Below are positions 47,463-59,491 of a stretch of 64,000 nucleotides of DNA, in pieces. The notes under the pieces were generated by a model. That model had not been told where the DNA came from. It made no database searches and saw nothing but the letters and a program-made list of their open reading frames with translations. The stretch's first letter is position 1, and every line of letters starts with the position of its first letter. A program made the position numbers and the translations under genes. This stretch comes from Erpetoichthys calabaricus (Eukaryota; Chordata; Cladistia; Polypteriformes; Polypteridae), in NCBI RefSeq assembly GCF_900747795.2, contig NC_041397.2, positions 324,367,709 to 324,431,708 of the forward strand, in the 5' to 3' direction.

Positions 47463-48960
47463 ATATAGTGCCTTTCCCATCTATCTACCTGCTGAGCACC
47501 TTTCATTTTGATTTATTATCTGCTCTTTTTCACAATAATCTCTTCCTCTATTATACATTTTCATTCACATCTCTCGCTGTATATTTTCACATTAATATCT
47601 AATATATTATAGATCTCCTGTCAAGTCTATCGCTCTGCTCTTTGTGTTACCACAATGTCCAGTCGTTTTTGTCCACTTCCACTTTTTATACAACAATCCC
47701 AGTTTTCTACGACATAACTTGAAACTGACAGCAGTATTTGCCATTTTATATTCCTCTGAGCAGACCCTTTGCTTTAAACTTAAAGGGTAAGTATAATATT
47801 TTTCAAATCAAGGTTATTTCTTGACAGTCACAGCATATAGTAGTCTGCCACTTATCACTGTGTTCTAAAGTGAAGCATATTTTATACATTTTAAAAGATA
47901 AATAGCCTAAAATAGCACTTTTAATAATGGAGCTTATTGTTACCAGGTCCCATTCTAAAGAAAAGCCTTACATCTTACCAAAACTGACACAAATGTGATT
48001 GAATATCGAAGTGTGTCTTCAGATTACATGCACATTACAAAACAGCGTATGCGTGTTGTTTTAAGAAGGTCAAAAAGCAAACCATTGTTGAGAGATTCGG
48101 CCATTTTAAAAACAGACGATGTTATTGAGTGTCGATGCCCAGATGTGAATTTCTGCGTCTGTTCTGAAGAACTAAAGAAGGTGCACTTCGTCTTATTACA
48201 TGGAAGGCTCATTTTATTTACATTGTAAAGACTTCCTACTGTGGTGACATTTATAACCACACGTGTCCTTCAGTGACAGAAAAAAGTGAGCAGGCGCATT
48301 ATCAGGTGACGAGAACTGAACCGATGTTCTAACCCCATCCTTCCTTCCACCCATCCTAAGTCACTTATCCACAGCAGAGTCACGGTGGAGCTGGAGCTGA
48401 TCCCAGCAATCATCAGACACAAGCCAGGAACAACACATGGCCGGTGTGCCAGTCCATCACTGGGTGAACACAAACACCCACCACTCGGACGCCAGGGCCA
48501 GTTCAGCAGCACCCCCCGTTGTCCTCAGTTGACATACTGACATTTCGTAAGCTCAGTCCAGATGTTCTCACACAGGCAGAGCGGAGGCACTGAGTTGTGA
48601 TTTCTGCACCACAGCACCAGGGTCTACATGGAGTCTGCATGTTCTCCCCGTGTCTTTGCTGTTTCAGTGGGTCTGCTCACTCAGAATCAGGTCTTTTATT
48701 ACCAGATGCTCAGTGTGAGGACTCGTCACGCATTACAAACTCGATAGTTGGATTGTTCTGAGTATTTCGTTTTTATTGTGTATGTGCATGATGTGCCACA
48801 CAAACTGTGACGTGCTGGTGGCTTCGTTCTTTAAAAAATTGAAGGCTTCTATGAAATGTAAAATGCCGTGTAATCAGTTCACTTCAGATTTACTGTTATT
48901 TGTACAACAAAACTCTTATGTGCCCTTTCACTATGTGGCCACTCGGTGTTAATAATCATG
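47463..48960. other. Intergenic, worn SINE, no gene supported
   Basis: A very degenerate SINE body (minus) is at about 48340-48520 (CACCCATCC..., CAGGAACAACA, GGTGTGCCAGTCCATCAC). Otherwise unassigned. Short frames at 47995-48228 on both strands lack any domain. Confidence 0.5.
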
Positions 48961-48966
48961 TGATTA

Positions 48967-49107
48967 AGTCAAAGCCCAGATCTCAATCCCATCAACATGC
49001 TGCGGGGGGATTTGAAACGGGCCGAGCACACAAGACCCCATCAAACATCACACGGCTCCATGGAGGAGTCACATAGACCTCCACCCAGTAACGTCAGAGA
49101 CCGTTAG
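48967..49107 (+). pseudogene. Tc1-like transposase C-terminal fragment
   Basis: 47 codons reading [20 protein letters not shown] and then VRDR before TAG. The Tc1 family has [20 protein letters not shown], the last catalytic acid being the Glu of PIE. Here it is Asn (PINML), so the catalytic residue is lost. No TIR is found near. Confidence 0.78.
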
Positions 49108-49555
49108 AGGAGACGCCATCTTGAGGGGATAATACCAGGTGTTTAGAAATGGCAAATCTGTTCATTTATAGGCAATTAATTGTTTTGTTTCATTTTTATT
49201 TACATCGCCTTTTTTCTATAGATACCTTTTAAATGAAGATCAAGTTTTGATAGGTCAACATATATTTAAAAAGAAAAAACATTTTCTGGGGTGTCCTTAC
49301 TTTTTCATACATCTGAATATGCTAACAGTTGAAATGTTTTGATTTGACGCACATCGGGTTGTATAAACTGATTATTACTATCATTTTTAAAAGGGAATGA
49401 GTGAAAAAAGAAAAGCTTAAAGAAAGGAGAGACGGGAAAAAGAAGGAGAAACAACAGAAAAATGGAAAGTAAATGGGCTAAAAGATAAAGGAAAAGAACA
49501 ATGGAGGTAGGATCTGTTTGACTTCCTGTGACTTCACTTAACTGTTTTGGTGCTT
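49108..49555. other. AT-rich, no gene seen
   Basis: A GTGTCCTTACTTTTTCATAC phrase near 49290 resembles a Tc1 TIR end (common CTTACTTTT...), and may be the end belonging to the 48967 fragment. Otherwise unassigned. Confidence 0.4.
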
Positions 49556-49789
49556 CTCTGTCCTCACCTTTCTTTCCTATAATGCACCAGTCTCAGGTCT
49601 CCCCAGTCACTCCACACTCACACTGTGCTTACGATGGCCAAACTCAAACTCAAACACAAGCCTGGACTGGATACATCAAGAGAAATGGCGTCAGCTCTGA
49701 TGATACAGGCAGTCAAAGCACAAACTCACAATGGAGAAACTCCACTCTGCTTCGAGGTTCATTAGGCTTTAGGGTGAAAACTGGAGCTT
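49556..49789 (+). repeat. 234-bp direct repeat, copy 1
   Basis: From CTCTGTCCTCACCTTTCTTT to GGTGAAAACTGGAGCTT. Copy 2 is at 50447-50680 and differs at only a few positions. It is not coding. Confidence 0.92.
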
Positions 49790-49871
49790 AATTATCAAGG
49801 AATCCTGGGAGAAAACATCATGCTGTCTGTGAGGAAGCAGAAGCTTGGGCATCCTTCCAAAGTCCTTACAA

Positions 49872-50012
49872 AAGGACAATAATCCCAAGCATACCTCAAA
49901 GTCCACCAAGACTTGGTTTCAGAAAAAGTCCTGGAAGATTCTAGAGTGGCCGTCACAGTCACCTGACTTGAACCCCATTGAAAATCTCCGGTGGAATTTG
50001 AAGGCTCATTAG
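49872..50012 (+). pseudogene. Tc1-like transposase C-terminal fragment
   Basis: 46 codons: [44 protein letters not shown], then TAG. Both the DNDPKHT second-Asp motif and the PIEN catalytic Glu are visible ([13 protein letters not shown]), 34 residues apart as in DD34E enzymes. The N-terminal part and TIRs are missing. It lies between the two 234-bp repeats. Confidence 0.82.
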
Positions 50013-50047
50013 GTGTGTGCACCTTTGTTTCCCCTTACGTTGATCAA

Positions 50048-50408
50048 ACCTCTGCTTCTCGCAACTGAGGGGACATGGTGGATGTTTGCTGACTAACCGA
50101 CCAACCACAAGTGTAATCTGGTAGGTGACCACCTAAATAATCAGATTGTGATTCAGACCTACAGAGATAATTAATACTTTGATCGATACCCTGTCAGGTA
50201 AGTGAACCAGCCGCTATGGCATAATGTCTGAGACTTCACCTCAGGTGCTGATGTTTGAGGTTCAGTCCCTGTAAGGAGAAGGTGACTATGCCTACGATCA
50301 GCTTCTCACAACTGAGAGGACATAGTGGATGTTTGCTGACTAACCGAACAACCACAAGTGTAATCTGGTAGGTGGCCACCTAAATAATCAGATTGTGATT
50401 CAGACTAA
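50048..50408 (+). mobile_element. tRNA-like SINE dimer (tail, head, tail)
   Basis: First tail module: GCTTCTCGCAACTGAGGG to GTGATTCAGA (about 50055-50160). Head: CTATGGCATAATGTCTGAG (A-box-like), GAGGTTCAGTCCCTG (B box, about 50256-50270). Second tail: CAGCTTCTCACAACTGAGAG to GTGATTCAG (50300-50404). The same modules are found in the Helitrons at 2390-2645 and 6050-6190. Confidence 0.65.
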
Positions 50409-50446
50409 GGCTGGGTGATATCTCGAGTTTTTAATCAACATATTTT

Positions 50447-50680
50447 CTCTGTCCTCATCTTTCTTTCCCATAATGCACCAGTCTCAGGTCTCCCCAGTCA
50501 CTCCACACTCACACTGTGCTTACGATGGCCAAACTCAAACTCAAACACAAGCCTGGACTGGAGACTCAAAGAGAAATGGTGTCAGCTCTGATGATACAGT
50601 CAGTCAAAGCACAAACTCACAATGGAGAAACTCCACTCTGCTTTGAGGTTCATTAGGCATTAGGGTGAAAACTGGAGCTT
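50447..50680 (+). repeat. 234-bp direct repeat, copy 2
   Basis: Near-identical to 49556-49789, on the other side of the Tc1 and SINE debris. It reads as a segment copied with, or around, those insertions. Confidence 0.92.
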
Positions 50681-51535
50681 CATGACCTGAAGATACAAAG
50701 AAAAGAGAAGAGTAATGTTAGTGAAATTATTAAAACATTTATTAAAAATGCAGTGCAATTAAAAAAATACAAAATGACAAGCAAATAAAGCCCAAGACAT
50801 GACGGTGCAATGAAAACCCAGACGGAGCGGAGCGTGTGGCGTCTGAACACATCAAACACATCGAGGGAGTCAGCAGTCTGAATGAGCTGCCCACCGCCAT
50901 TTCAACTGCGGACTCTCTCAGTGTGTCTGACAATCCTCTGAAGACCCTCTTGGTCTGTGAGCTTCAGTCCAACTCCCTTGTGTTTGGTTTCTGGAGTTCT
51001 TCACTTATGCTGATGAATTTTGTCCCCTTGTTCTGTCACACTTGTTACCAAACGGTTCACCAACTGATGTTGACTCGATTATGTTGATCTGTTTTTGTAA
51101 GTTCCTTTGCATAAAAGCATCTGCTAAGAAAAATGTATAATATCAATTATATTAATATATATATATATATATATCTTGTATAATAAGGATCTTAGTCCAG
51201 AATAGGCGCTTTCATTTTTGGAGTTGTGACCTCAGAATTTTGTCTAAGAAATTCTTAATATTGTCAGTCAGATCCATAAAGGGGTCTGACCCCCATTTAA
51301 ACCCCGCCACCCCCACTTAGTATATTATATAAGAAGACACATCCAGGATCTGTGCCTGGGCGTAATGTCTGCCGATGTCCACAAGAGGGCTGCAATGTGC
51401 GATGAACAAGATGACAAAGACTTTTTTCATGGCCATCACTACAAAACACAAGGAGCAAATAACACATAAAAAAATGTAATTTTTGGATAGAGTATTCCTT
51501 TAGTTGGTTTCTGTTACTTAGTATGTTTTAGTATC
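50681..51535. other. Unassigned, LINE/SINE-type tail near 51090
   Basis: TTTGCATAAAAGCATCTGCTAAG at about 51105-51127 is the widespread GGATAAAAGCGTCTGCTAAATG 3' phrase of fish SINE/LINE elements. (AT)n lies at 51152-51172. No gene. The frame at 50836-51087 has no recognised domain. Confidence 0.45.
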
Positions 51536-51547
51536 TGTCAGAATTAT

Positions 51548-51841
51548 CCATCCATCCATCCATCCATCCATTATCCAACCCGCTTTATCCTAACTACAGG
51601 GTCACGGGGGTCTGCTGGAGTCAATCCCAGCCAACATGGGGCGCAAGGCAGGAAACAAACCCTGGGCAGGGTGCCAGCCCACCGCAGGGCACACACACCC
51701 ACACACCAAGCACACACTAGGGACAATTTAGGATCACCAATGCACCTAACCTTCATGTCTTTGGACTGTGGGAGGAAACCCACGCAGACACAGGGAGAAC
51801 ATGCAAACTCCACGCAGAGGACCCGGGAAGCGAACCCAGGT
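51548..51841 (-). mobile_element. SINE, 5'-truncated, with 12-bp TSD
   Basis: Same family as 27915-28234. TGTCAGAATTAT lies at 51536-51547 and 51842-51853. The tail is (GGAT)n and the body intact, but the element stops just at the B box, so the promoter is incomplete. Confidence 0.88.
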
Positions 51842-51853
51842 TGTCAGAATTAT

Positions 51854-52083
51854 CTTTCTGCTAATAATTAGAGTTTGATCTGCACCATGCGAGGATGAAA
51901 TCCAGATGGTTCAGTGCACCAGATTCTTATTTTGGTAATATTTACCCCCCAATTGTCTTTCATTTGAACTATGTTAATTAGAAAAGGCTTAATACTGGCT
52001 GAGTTCAACATGCATGAAGACGTGTAGGCTAAACAATGATATTGTAATATACTTGAATGTAATTATTAATACCACACATTTAA
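51854..52083. other. AT-rich, no gene seen
   Basis: Short unique interval between SINE and Helitron. Confidence 0.6.
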
Positions 52084-53545
52084 TCTATGTATATATAAAA
52101 GTCAATGTATGTGTGTGTATGTATGTATATTCCAGCATCACTTCTGAACGGATGGAGCAATTTTCATTAAATTTGGTACACACGTTTCTCATTGGTTGAC
52201 TAAAAATACTGTAGGGTGAAATCAGCCGTAACCCACCCCCTTCTGGGCAGGGTGGGGGGAGATCTTACGGGAGATCTTAGGTCTTGTATGCATGTTATAA
52301 TCCCGTTGACACTCAGAATGACCACCAGAAGGTGAACTGGAGGTGACTGCCAGCATTCTTTATGTTTGAGCACCACCACCGTGGCTCTGTTGCTTTTGAA
52401 ATTAAATAGAGTTGGCCGGTTTGGCATCCCAAGTACTTTTGGGACTCGGTCTGTCTTTGTGATTTATATATAAAGCAGACTGTAACAATCTTGCGGTCTT
52501 GTATGCATGTTATTATCCAGTTGACGCTTAGAACGTTTCTGCTGTGCTCCATAAAAGCAACCGACAGTTTTATCATGAAAAATCCATAGTATGATTTGTT
52601 TGTCATTTAATGTTTGTTTTTGTTAACTATACTTTCAACTTGCATTATTCTTATTGTAACAATGTTGTAGTGGTAATAGAATTAAATCAGCCTAATAATA
52701 GTGTAAATTTAATTGACTTTTTTTATGTTGTCAAAAATTCTGCATGTAAAAACGTATTACTACACTACAAAACAAAAATTAATCTGTTCAAAAACATTAT
52801 AAAAGGCTTCACTTTTCCCATCATTTTTACGCTACTTTGAACGTATTCCGAGATTATATTTTGATTAAAATAGGCTATCTATTATATTATATACAAGATA
52901 AGTAAGCAATTTTATTTTTTATCTACCATAAACATCCTATATTTATTTTGTGGATCTCTTTATTCATTAATGAACTAAATGTCATTTGTTTTGCAACATC
53001 ATAGCTAACGTGTTGCTGTTACACTTTTTTCATAAAAAAGAAATAGGTTTTTTTAATACGTTCATAATTAAAAAAGTAATTTAATTAACTTATCTAAATC
53101 AAAGGTAAAGTATAGACCAAATATAGCTATGATATTTAACTTTTAATATTTATTTATATTGGTAAAATACAGTATTTAACCTTTAATTGATTGTAAAAGA
53201 ATTTTAATTCGAACAGATTAATTGGAGATTCGGTCTCATATGTCTGTTATCATCCACTTGATGCTCACAGCGTTTGGACAATCATTGAAAATTGCTGGAA
53301 TCAATTTGGACACAGCGTGTTTCTCACGTGGACAACTTTATGTGCATGATTAAGGGTATGAAGTCCTAAGAACCTTTATATATTGGCTAAAGATGGAAGC
53401 AATACCAGCACATTAGTGAGTCTTCATTGTCTGTTCATTTATTTTTATTTGTAAAGTTGTGTTTTTTTTATTATATTTTTCTTAACCAATTAAAAAAAAA
53501 ATACACTTTATTTTCCTCCCGGGCAATGCCGGGTATTTCAGCTAG
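52084..53545 (+). mobile_element. Helitron, 1.46 kb, complete ends, non-autonomous
   Basis: The 5' end is TCTATGTATATATAAAAGTC at 52084, with A before it. The 3' end is a hairpin (CCCGGGCAATGCCGGG, 53518-53533), ten-odd bases and CTAG at 53542-53545, followed by T. This gives A|TC...CTAG|T, the full Helitron rule. The 5' part has CATTAAATTTGGTACACACG, a phrase also present inside the Helitrons at 1331 and 5580, so the families share 5' regions. The interior repeats a TGTATGCATGTTAT motif. No Rep or helicase coding is seen. Confidence 0.9.
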
Positions 53546-53590
53546 TATTAAAATATCAACCAAGATAGATAGTGTAAGAAAGGCACTATA

Positions 53591-54123
53591 TTGTGCCTGA
53601 TCCGGCACAGACTTGACACGGGAGGGACGTATAAAATAAAACGACTTATTTTTCTTCAGCTGGAGGGCACATCTTCCCTGTGAACCCCCAGCCACAACAC
53701 AGTCCCAAACACTAAACACTAAAGTCCAAACACTCCTCTCTGGCACCACCACTCCTCCATAGCTTTGTCCTCCTTCTACCCGACTCTGGCCGTTGAGTGG
53801 TGGTTGTTGGCTCCTTTTATGACCCACCAGGAAGTGCTCCAGGTGCTTGATCACCTGTTTCTGGGTGCACTCTCAGGTGGGGCTGAAGATTAATCCAGCT
53901 GGGCTCAGGGACCCATGCTGCGCCCTCTGGCGGCCACCCCAGATTCCAACAGGGCTGTGGAGAACTCCATCTCCCATGAAGCAAGAGACTGAGGCACCGC
54001 TCCAACCAAGGGGGGTGGCCATCCAGTGTCCAGGGTGAGGTACTGCACCGTTCAGGGCTGCTCCCCCTGAATACACATCGAAGGGGCGTCCCAGCCGGGC
54101 ATGGGACCTGGCTGTCCGCCACA
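53591..54123 (-). mobile_element. LTR (gypsy-like), solo, fossil
   Basis: On minus it starts TGTGGCGGACAGCCAGG and ends CGGATCAGGCACA. It has a CATAAAAGG TATA-like box (near 53816) and is related to the LTR at 16574. A clear target duplication is not seen. No internal region adjoins. It is a relic. Confidence 0.6.
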
Positions 54124-54419
54124 GTAGATAGGTAGATACTTTACTTTCTACAAAAGCTTATTAAATAAAAAAGTAAATACACACACACACAAACCACTTT
54201 GGTCTGAACCCACTACAAAATAACTAAATAGTAAGAAAATTAAAAATAAAAAACACGTCTGACTTGGCAGTCCCAGTGAGGCGATATACAGATGTATTGT
54301 TGTTGGTATAAAGAAGCCCCCATAGAGTTTCGTGACGCACCTCTTATGGGTAATTCATTGTCTGAAAGTCCTCAGTGTTGATGTATCCCAGAGAGAACAT
54401 GCAGCGTTGTTCATAAAGC
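54124..54419 (-). mobile_element. Rex1/CR1-like LINE 3' end
   Basis: On minus, CTGCATGTTCTCTCTGGG leads through an AT-rich 3' UTR to AAAGTATCTACCTATC at 54124-54140. This is the same type of 3' end as 27100-27145. The gypsy LTR at 54420 interrupts it. Confidence 0.5.
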
Positions 54420-56290
54420 TGTAACGGCCGACCCTTACCCAGCCGGCAGCTACACCTCCAAGACCTGTGGCCTGGATGAATTACTGAGAGGAGTCTAAAT
54501 AACAAGCCATACCTCTAACAAATAAACTTTTCCCCACAATCGACGGTTTAAACAAGCACGCAAAAACAGATGATATTTAAAATAGGTGGTTAATTATATT
54601 AAATGGAAAACAAAACATTACTGCACATTTCACACATAGGAAAAAAATATATATACATCTATATCCCTCCACCAAAGCAACGACCTGACACCACCATATA
54701 TAAACACAACAAACCCTCCCTTGCCCCTGTAACATATAACAAACAACGAATAACAATCAATGATATACGGAATGAATGATCGTGAACTTGAGTCCGAGTG
54801 TACAACTGTCCTGAATGCGGATGACTGGTCAACAGATAAGAGATGTGTTTGTATTTTCCGGAATAAATAGAGCAACCTCACCGTGAATCCTTGGCTTGTG
54901 GTGGATGATGTAATCTGACCCCGGGGTCTCTGGTGATGAGGGATTGAAGTCAGTCTGTGGAATGAAAACAAACTGGATACAAAGGCACAATGTGGTGAAC
55001 AGCAGGTAAGTCGATGCGTCGTGGTGAAAATGACAATCTCCGTCTCTCTCTCTCTCTGTTTCCTGCTGATTGCTTAAACAGTACTGCTGGATGTAATTGA
55101 TTGTGATTGAAAACAGGTGCTTTACATTTTGGGGCTGTGGTCTCTTTCCATCATCCGTTTACTGCTGCAAACAAACAGCAAACGGGACGATGGAAACAAA
55201 ACGCACTCAACACTATTACTACTATGTAGTAGTACATTCCCACCCCCCCCCCCAACCTTGGACAAGTACGGCTTGAGATTGGCCACATGGATTGTGTCTA
55301 GCTTGGAGTTAGTGCCAAGACCCCTTTGAATCTGGAAATTAACTGGACCTGTTTGAGAAATGATTTTGGCTGGACCTAACCATTTAGGCACTAACTTGGC
55401 AGAGAACCTTTTGCTGGCATCCGAGAGATGGTGAGCTCTAATCCAGACCAAATCACCCGGCTGAAAGTGCGCTTCCTTACGCCGGGCATTATATAACTTG
55501 GCATGTCTGGATGTCGAACTCACCAACCTCTGTTGGATTCTCCGCTGCAATTCCTCAAGCTTAAATAAATTATTGTAACTGGTGGTTTCTGGACTAGGGG
55601 CTCTGGGAAGGAGTCGGTCAAGCGGGCCCTTCAGCTCTCTGCCCAGCGCAACCAAAGTAGGTGTCTCACCTGTGGCTTCATGCACAGCGGTGTTCAGGGC
55701 AAACCGGAGCTCTGGGAGGCATTTATCCCAATCCTGATGACATTCACCCACATAGGAGGTGATCATGTTCTTCAGGGTCCGGTTCACTTGCTCTGTAAGC
55801 TGTTGTAAGGTTTTTCTTCACTCCCCAGGCTGTATAAAGTTCATCTAATACACAGCTCGTGAACTGCGGACTCTGGTCTGAAACAATGTTCTTCGGTACC
55901 CCCCAGCAGGTGAAGATTTCGTTCTTCAGGGTGGAGCATATTTTGTTGGTTTTAACTCCAGCTCTACCCACTTCGAAAAATAATCGATCACCACCATCAA
56001 GACTGTTTTCCTCGAGCTGGTAACAGGAAAGGGCCCCATCAGGTCGACTCCCAAAGTCTCCCCCGGTCCATCAACGATTATCGATTGTAAAAATCCTGCC
56101 GGTTTACCAGGTGGTTTTTTAAAGCTGCTGGCAAGTTAGGCACTTCTTCATGTGGTGGCAAACGTCTTTCTGGACAGACGGCCACCACGCAACCCCCAGG
56201 ATCTTCAATAAAGTTTTTGTCCTTCCAAGGTGACCACCTAAAGGACTGTCATGATAACTCAGAAAGTCGGTTACTTCTCACAAAATATAC
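54420..56290 (-). mobile_element. Ty3/gypsy retrotransposon fossil: integrase end plus 3' LTR
   Basis: Minus-strand order: integrase zinc-finger ([19 protein letters not shown]), core (NIVSDQSPQFTS), C-terminal part (RELKGPLDRLLPRAPSP), a poly(G) polypurine tract at about 55240-55255, then an LTR from TGTACTACTAC (55236) to CGGCCGTTACA (54420), about 817 bp. Everything upstream of integrase is missing. The coding part is broken in several places. It sits in a LINE 3' end, so it is younger than that. A moderately old relic. Confidence 0.75.
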
Positions 56291-59200
56291 CTAACTACTT
56301 AAGAGGAAAGTGCTCAAAAAGTAGGCATTTGTGTGTTACTTTTTGTAAACTGTTACTTGTAAATGAACAATTAGTCAACACATTTTATATAATGTTCTGC
56401 TCTATAGACATAATAGCTATAAGAGAATAAAAAGAAAGGAATCACATTTTTAGTTTTGTCCTGTCAAAGGTTCAACTATAATCCAAGCCTCAAATGTGAA
56501 ACTTGGGCCAACATATCATAAATAATATAACTCATTAGTAAATCAGAAAGCAATTTTCAAAAAATATTCCAAAAGCCAAAAAGCTTTAAATGTTAAAAAG
56601 ACAATTATAATAATTAACAGGTTCCATGATCATTTTCTAAATTTTATTTGCATGAACCATTAACAATCAGTCAAAATTCTACATTTTGAACTTGCTATTT
56701 AGTTTCAGAAGGCGCAGCTACTCACATTTTGTAACATCTTGGGTGAGTAGCACATGCTATATCCCAACCAAAATTAACTCATGCAGTAATACAATAACCA
56801 TAACTAGCCTATTAAATGATAATCTGTGGTGTGTAAAAAGAAGTACAGTTTAAAACAGGAGCAAACATTCCAACTTTACAAATATATTCATGTCAGAGGG
56901 GGACACTTTTACATTTTTTTTGTGCACTGGGTGGTTCCATTAGGCACCCACTGTTGGGACTGGGGGGTGAGAAGTTAAAAGGCTATCTGTACTTATTAAT
57001 GGTATTTGCTGTCCTGCAAGGGAGTCACTGCTTTGAAGTCTGGCCTTGGTAGAATGTCTGTATTTACCTGGCTTGGAAATATTGGTTCCGAATCAGCATA
57101 TCTGTACTTATTAATGTTTGGTAACCATACATTTTGTTAACTTGTGTTTTTATTAATTGTTAAACCCAGGCAATTTAGATGTGCCATTGATTAAACTGTT
57201 TGTCCAGGACTGACAACAGAGGGGTGAAGTAAATATAAACTGCTGGCCAGCAGAAGGCAGAGGGAGAGTCCACAGGAAACGCTGCCAAGACACTCGGACA
57301 GGGCACAGGGGCTCGCAGGCAGACAAGGGTACCTGGCTGGCACAACGTGAGGCACAAGGGTGGCAACACTTCCAGGGAGGAAGAGACAGCTGCACAAGAA
57401 GACGCCGGATGTGGGTTCAGCGAGAGAGGGAATCTGCATGAAAGGACCCAGTAAAGCTGACAGATGGGAAATGAGGCCTGCCTAGGTCCCAGCAACACAA
57501 GGAGCCCAGAGTGGAAGAAAAAGGAACAACGAAGAGACGCTGACATGGAGTCAACAATTTGACACAACTTCTGTGAACAATTTAGTGTTGGGGTAACACC
57601 GTGCCCAAACTGGACTCTGCACCACTAAAGGTTGAATCCTCCAATTCCTGTTTTTACGGACTTTTAGAGTGTGGACTGTGTATTTTCCTTTTACAAAAAA
57701 AGGAAATTAATTCCTGATATGTTTAGGTTCTGTTATGTTCGTTTATCTTTTTAATGTACCTTATATTGTCTTGTACAATAGAACTTACTGTTGCCTTTTT
57801 CTGAAATTACTGTTGTGTCTTTCATTGTGTGTTTACTCACCGCCCAATTTAAAGAAACCTGTGTGCTATTATTGGTAAATTTCAGGAGTTCCCAGTCTCT
57901 TAATAAAACTGGGTGGCGTAGTCGGATATTTTAATGGTGTCTAAGTTAGATTACCTATAAGTGTGACCAGACACCTGTGACATTCATGACAGGAATCAGT
58001 CACATTTACAAGACATCCTAAAACAAATGAGGTAAAAAAACATATGATTTTGAAAATAATCTTAAAATTCATATAAAATGAATAGACACATTCTGAAAAT
58101 GTAGAATAAACATAAACTGGGAAACAGCACCTTATTGAGATAATCAGTTCAGTTAAATGCACCAATTAACAAACACAGACTTGTAGCTCTGTAGGACCGA
58201 GATGATGTTCTTACTGGAGTATTTCTTTAATCACAGTAACATGGCAGCAGCAATGCTAGCCCAGTCAATATCTTCATTTCGTATTCTACTCTCTCTCTTG
58301 ATTTGCCATTGCTGTTTTATTTTTTTCTACGAGTTAAAAATCACACCCTACAACTGCTGTTAATGTTACTTTCACCATTTCTCTTGTTCAGTTTTCCCTA
58401 ATATGACAACTTCAGCCTCAAAACACCTACACATGTGAAAAAATGAAACTGTCCAGCACCAAAGAGTTTTACTCTTGTGGTTGGATGAAAATAAACTTAC
58501 TGCAGAAAATGGGCCATTCACTCCCAGATGCTACCATATACTAGAAGGTTATGGGCTTAAACTTTTAATTAGTACAAAGAACAAACAAATCAGGTTTCAC
58601 TGGCTGTAATAGCAGTTTAAAAATGTCATCTGTATTTTGATTTTTTTTCTTAAAAATGTTCAAATGGAATTATTGCCAGAGGATTTCTCCAAATTCACCA
58701 CAGGTGACAACTGGCAAAAATACTGTATATGCAGTTTACAATTATTTTTACCTAATTTAAGAAAGATGTACTGTAAACATTCACACAAAGTAAAATAAAA
58801 AATGTTATTAACTGTAGCTGCGTTTTTCCAAAGTTATCAAAGTTCAGCAGCTCTAACTTAAAAAATGGGATTCAACAAAAGCCTGACGTGCAGAAATGAT
58901 TCCACAGACAAAATATCTTCGTTTTAAAAAGTTTAGTTAAGTTTCAAAGTAAAACAGTTCACACAAAAAAGAAAATTAAAATAGCAAAAAAGAGAAAAAA
59001 TTCACATTAAGAAAAATTCAGTTCTAAGCTTAATCTTGTTTCATCTTAAGTCGTTACTATTTACTTATCATTTCTGAACCATTTCTAGACGGTCAGAAAA
59101 CTGTCTGCTTATCCCATTTCAGAGTTGAAAATGTGTCTTTCATGTTCCTGTTTACTGGGACCTGTTCTAAACACAACAAGACCTAATATCACACTGTTAC

Positions 59201-59491
59201 TCAGGTATAGTAAGAAGGTTCTATCTCTTACTAACTTATAGGGGGAAAAGACTTTACCATTGTCTATGACTATGGAAGAAATTATATTCTATTCAAATAA
59301 AGTAAACATTAATATGAGTTTAACTCCAAACTTTAACTTTCTATGATTGGCTCTTACATTTCCGGCCCTAAATTGGCTATGCAGGAGTGGAGACAGTTAC
59401 TATACTTTACTTCAATATGAGCCAATTACTTTTATATTAACTATTGTTTTCAAATCACTAGCAATAACACTGCAAACAAACCTTTTAAAAA
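56291..59491. other. AT-rich intergenic, no gene recognised
   Basis: Mostly unique AT-rich DNA. About 57130-57930 is more GC-rich. It ends AATAAAACTGGGTGGCGTAGTCGG, which could be an LTR end plus primer-binding site, but I find no matching start or partner, so it is left unassigned. No open frame has a recognised domain. Confidence 0.4.

Noticed and set aside
50836-51087. 83-codon frame on plus
   Set aside because: No domain; it leads into a LINE/SINE-type 3' phrase, so likely repeat-derived.
57175-57567. Overlapping minus-strand frames rich in Cys, Leu and Pro
   Set aside because: Three frames are open at once over GC-rich sequence, typical of chance; no domain.
57130-57930. Possible LTR ending before TGGCGTAGTCGG
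   Set aside because: Only one end is suggestive; no matching start, target duplication or internal region could be found by eye.
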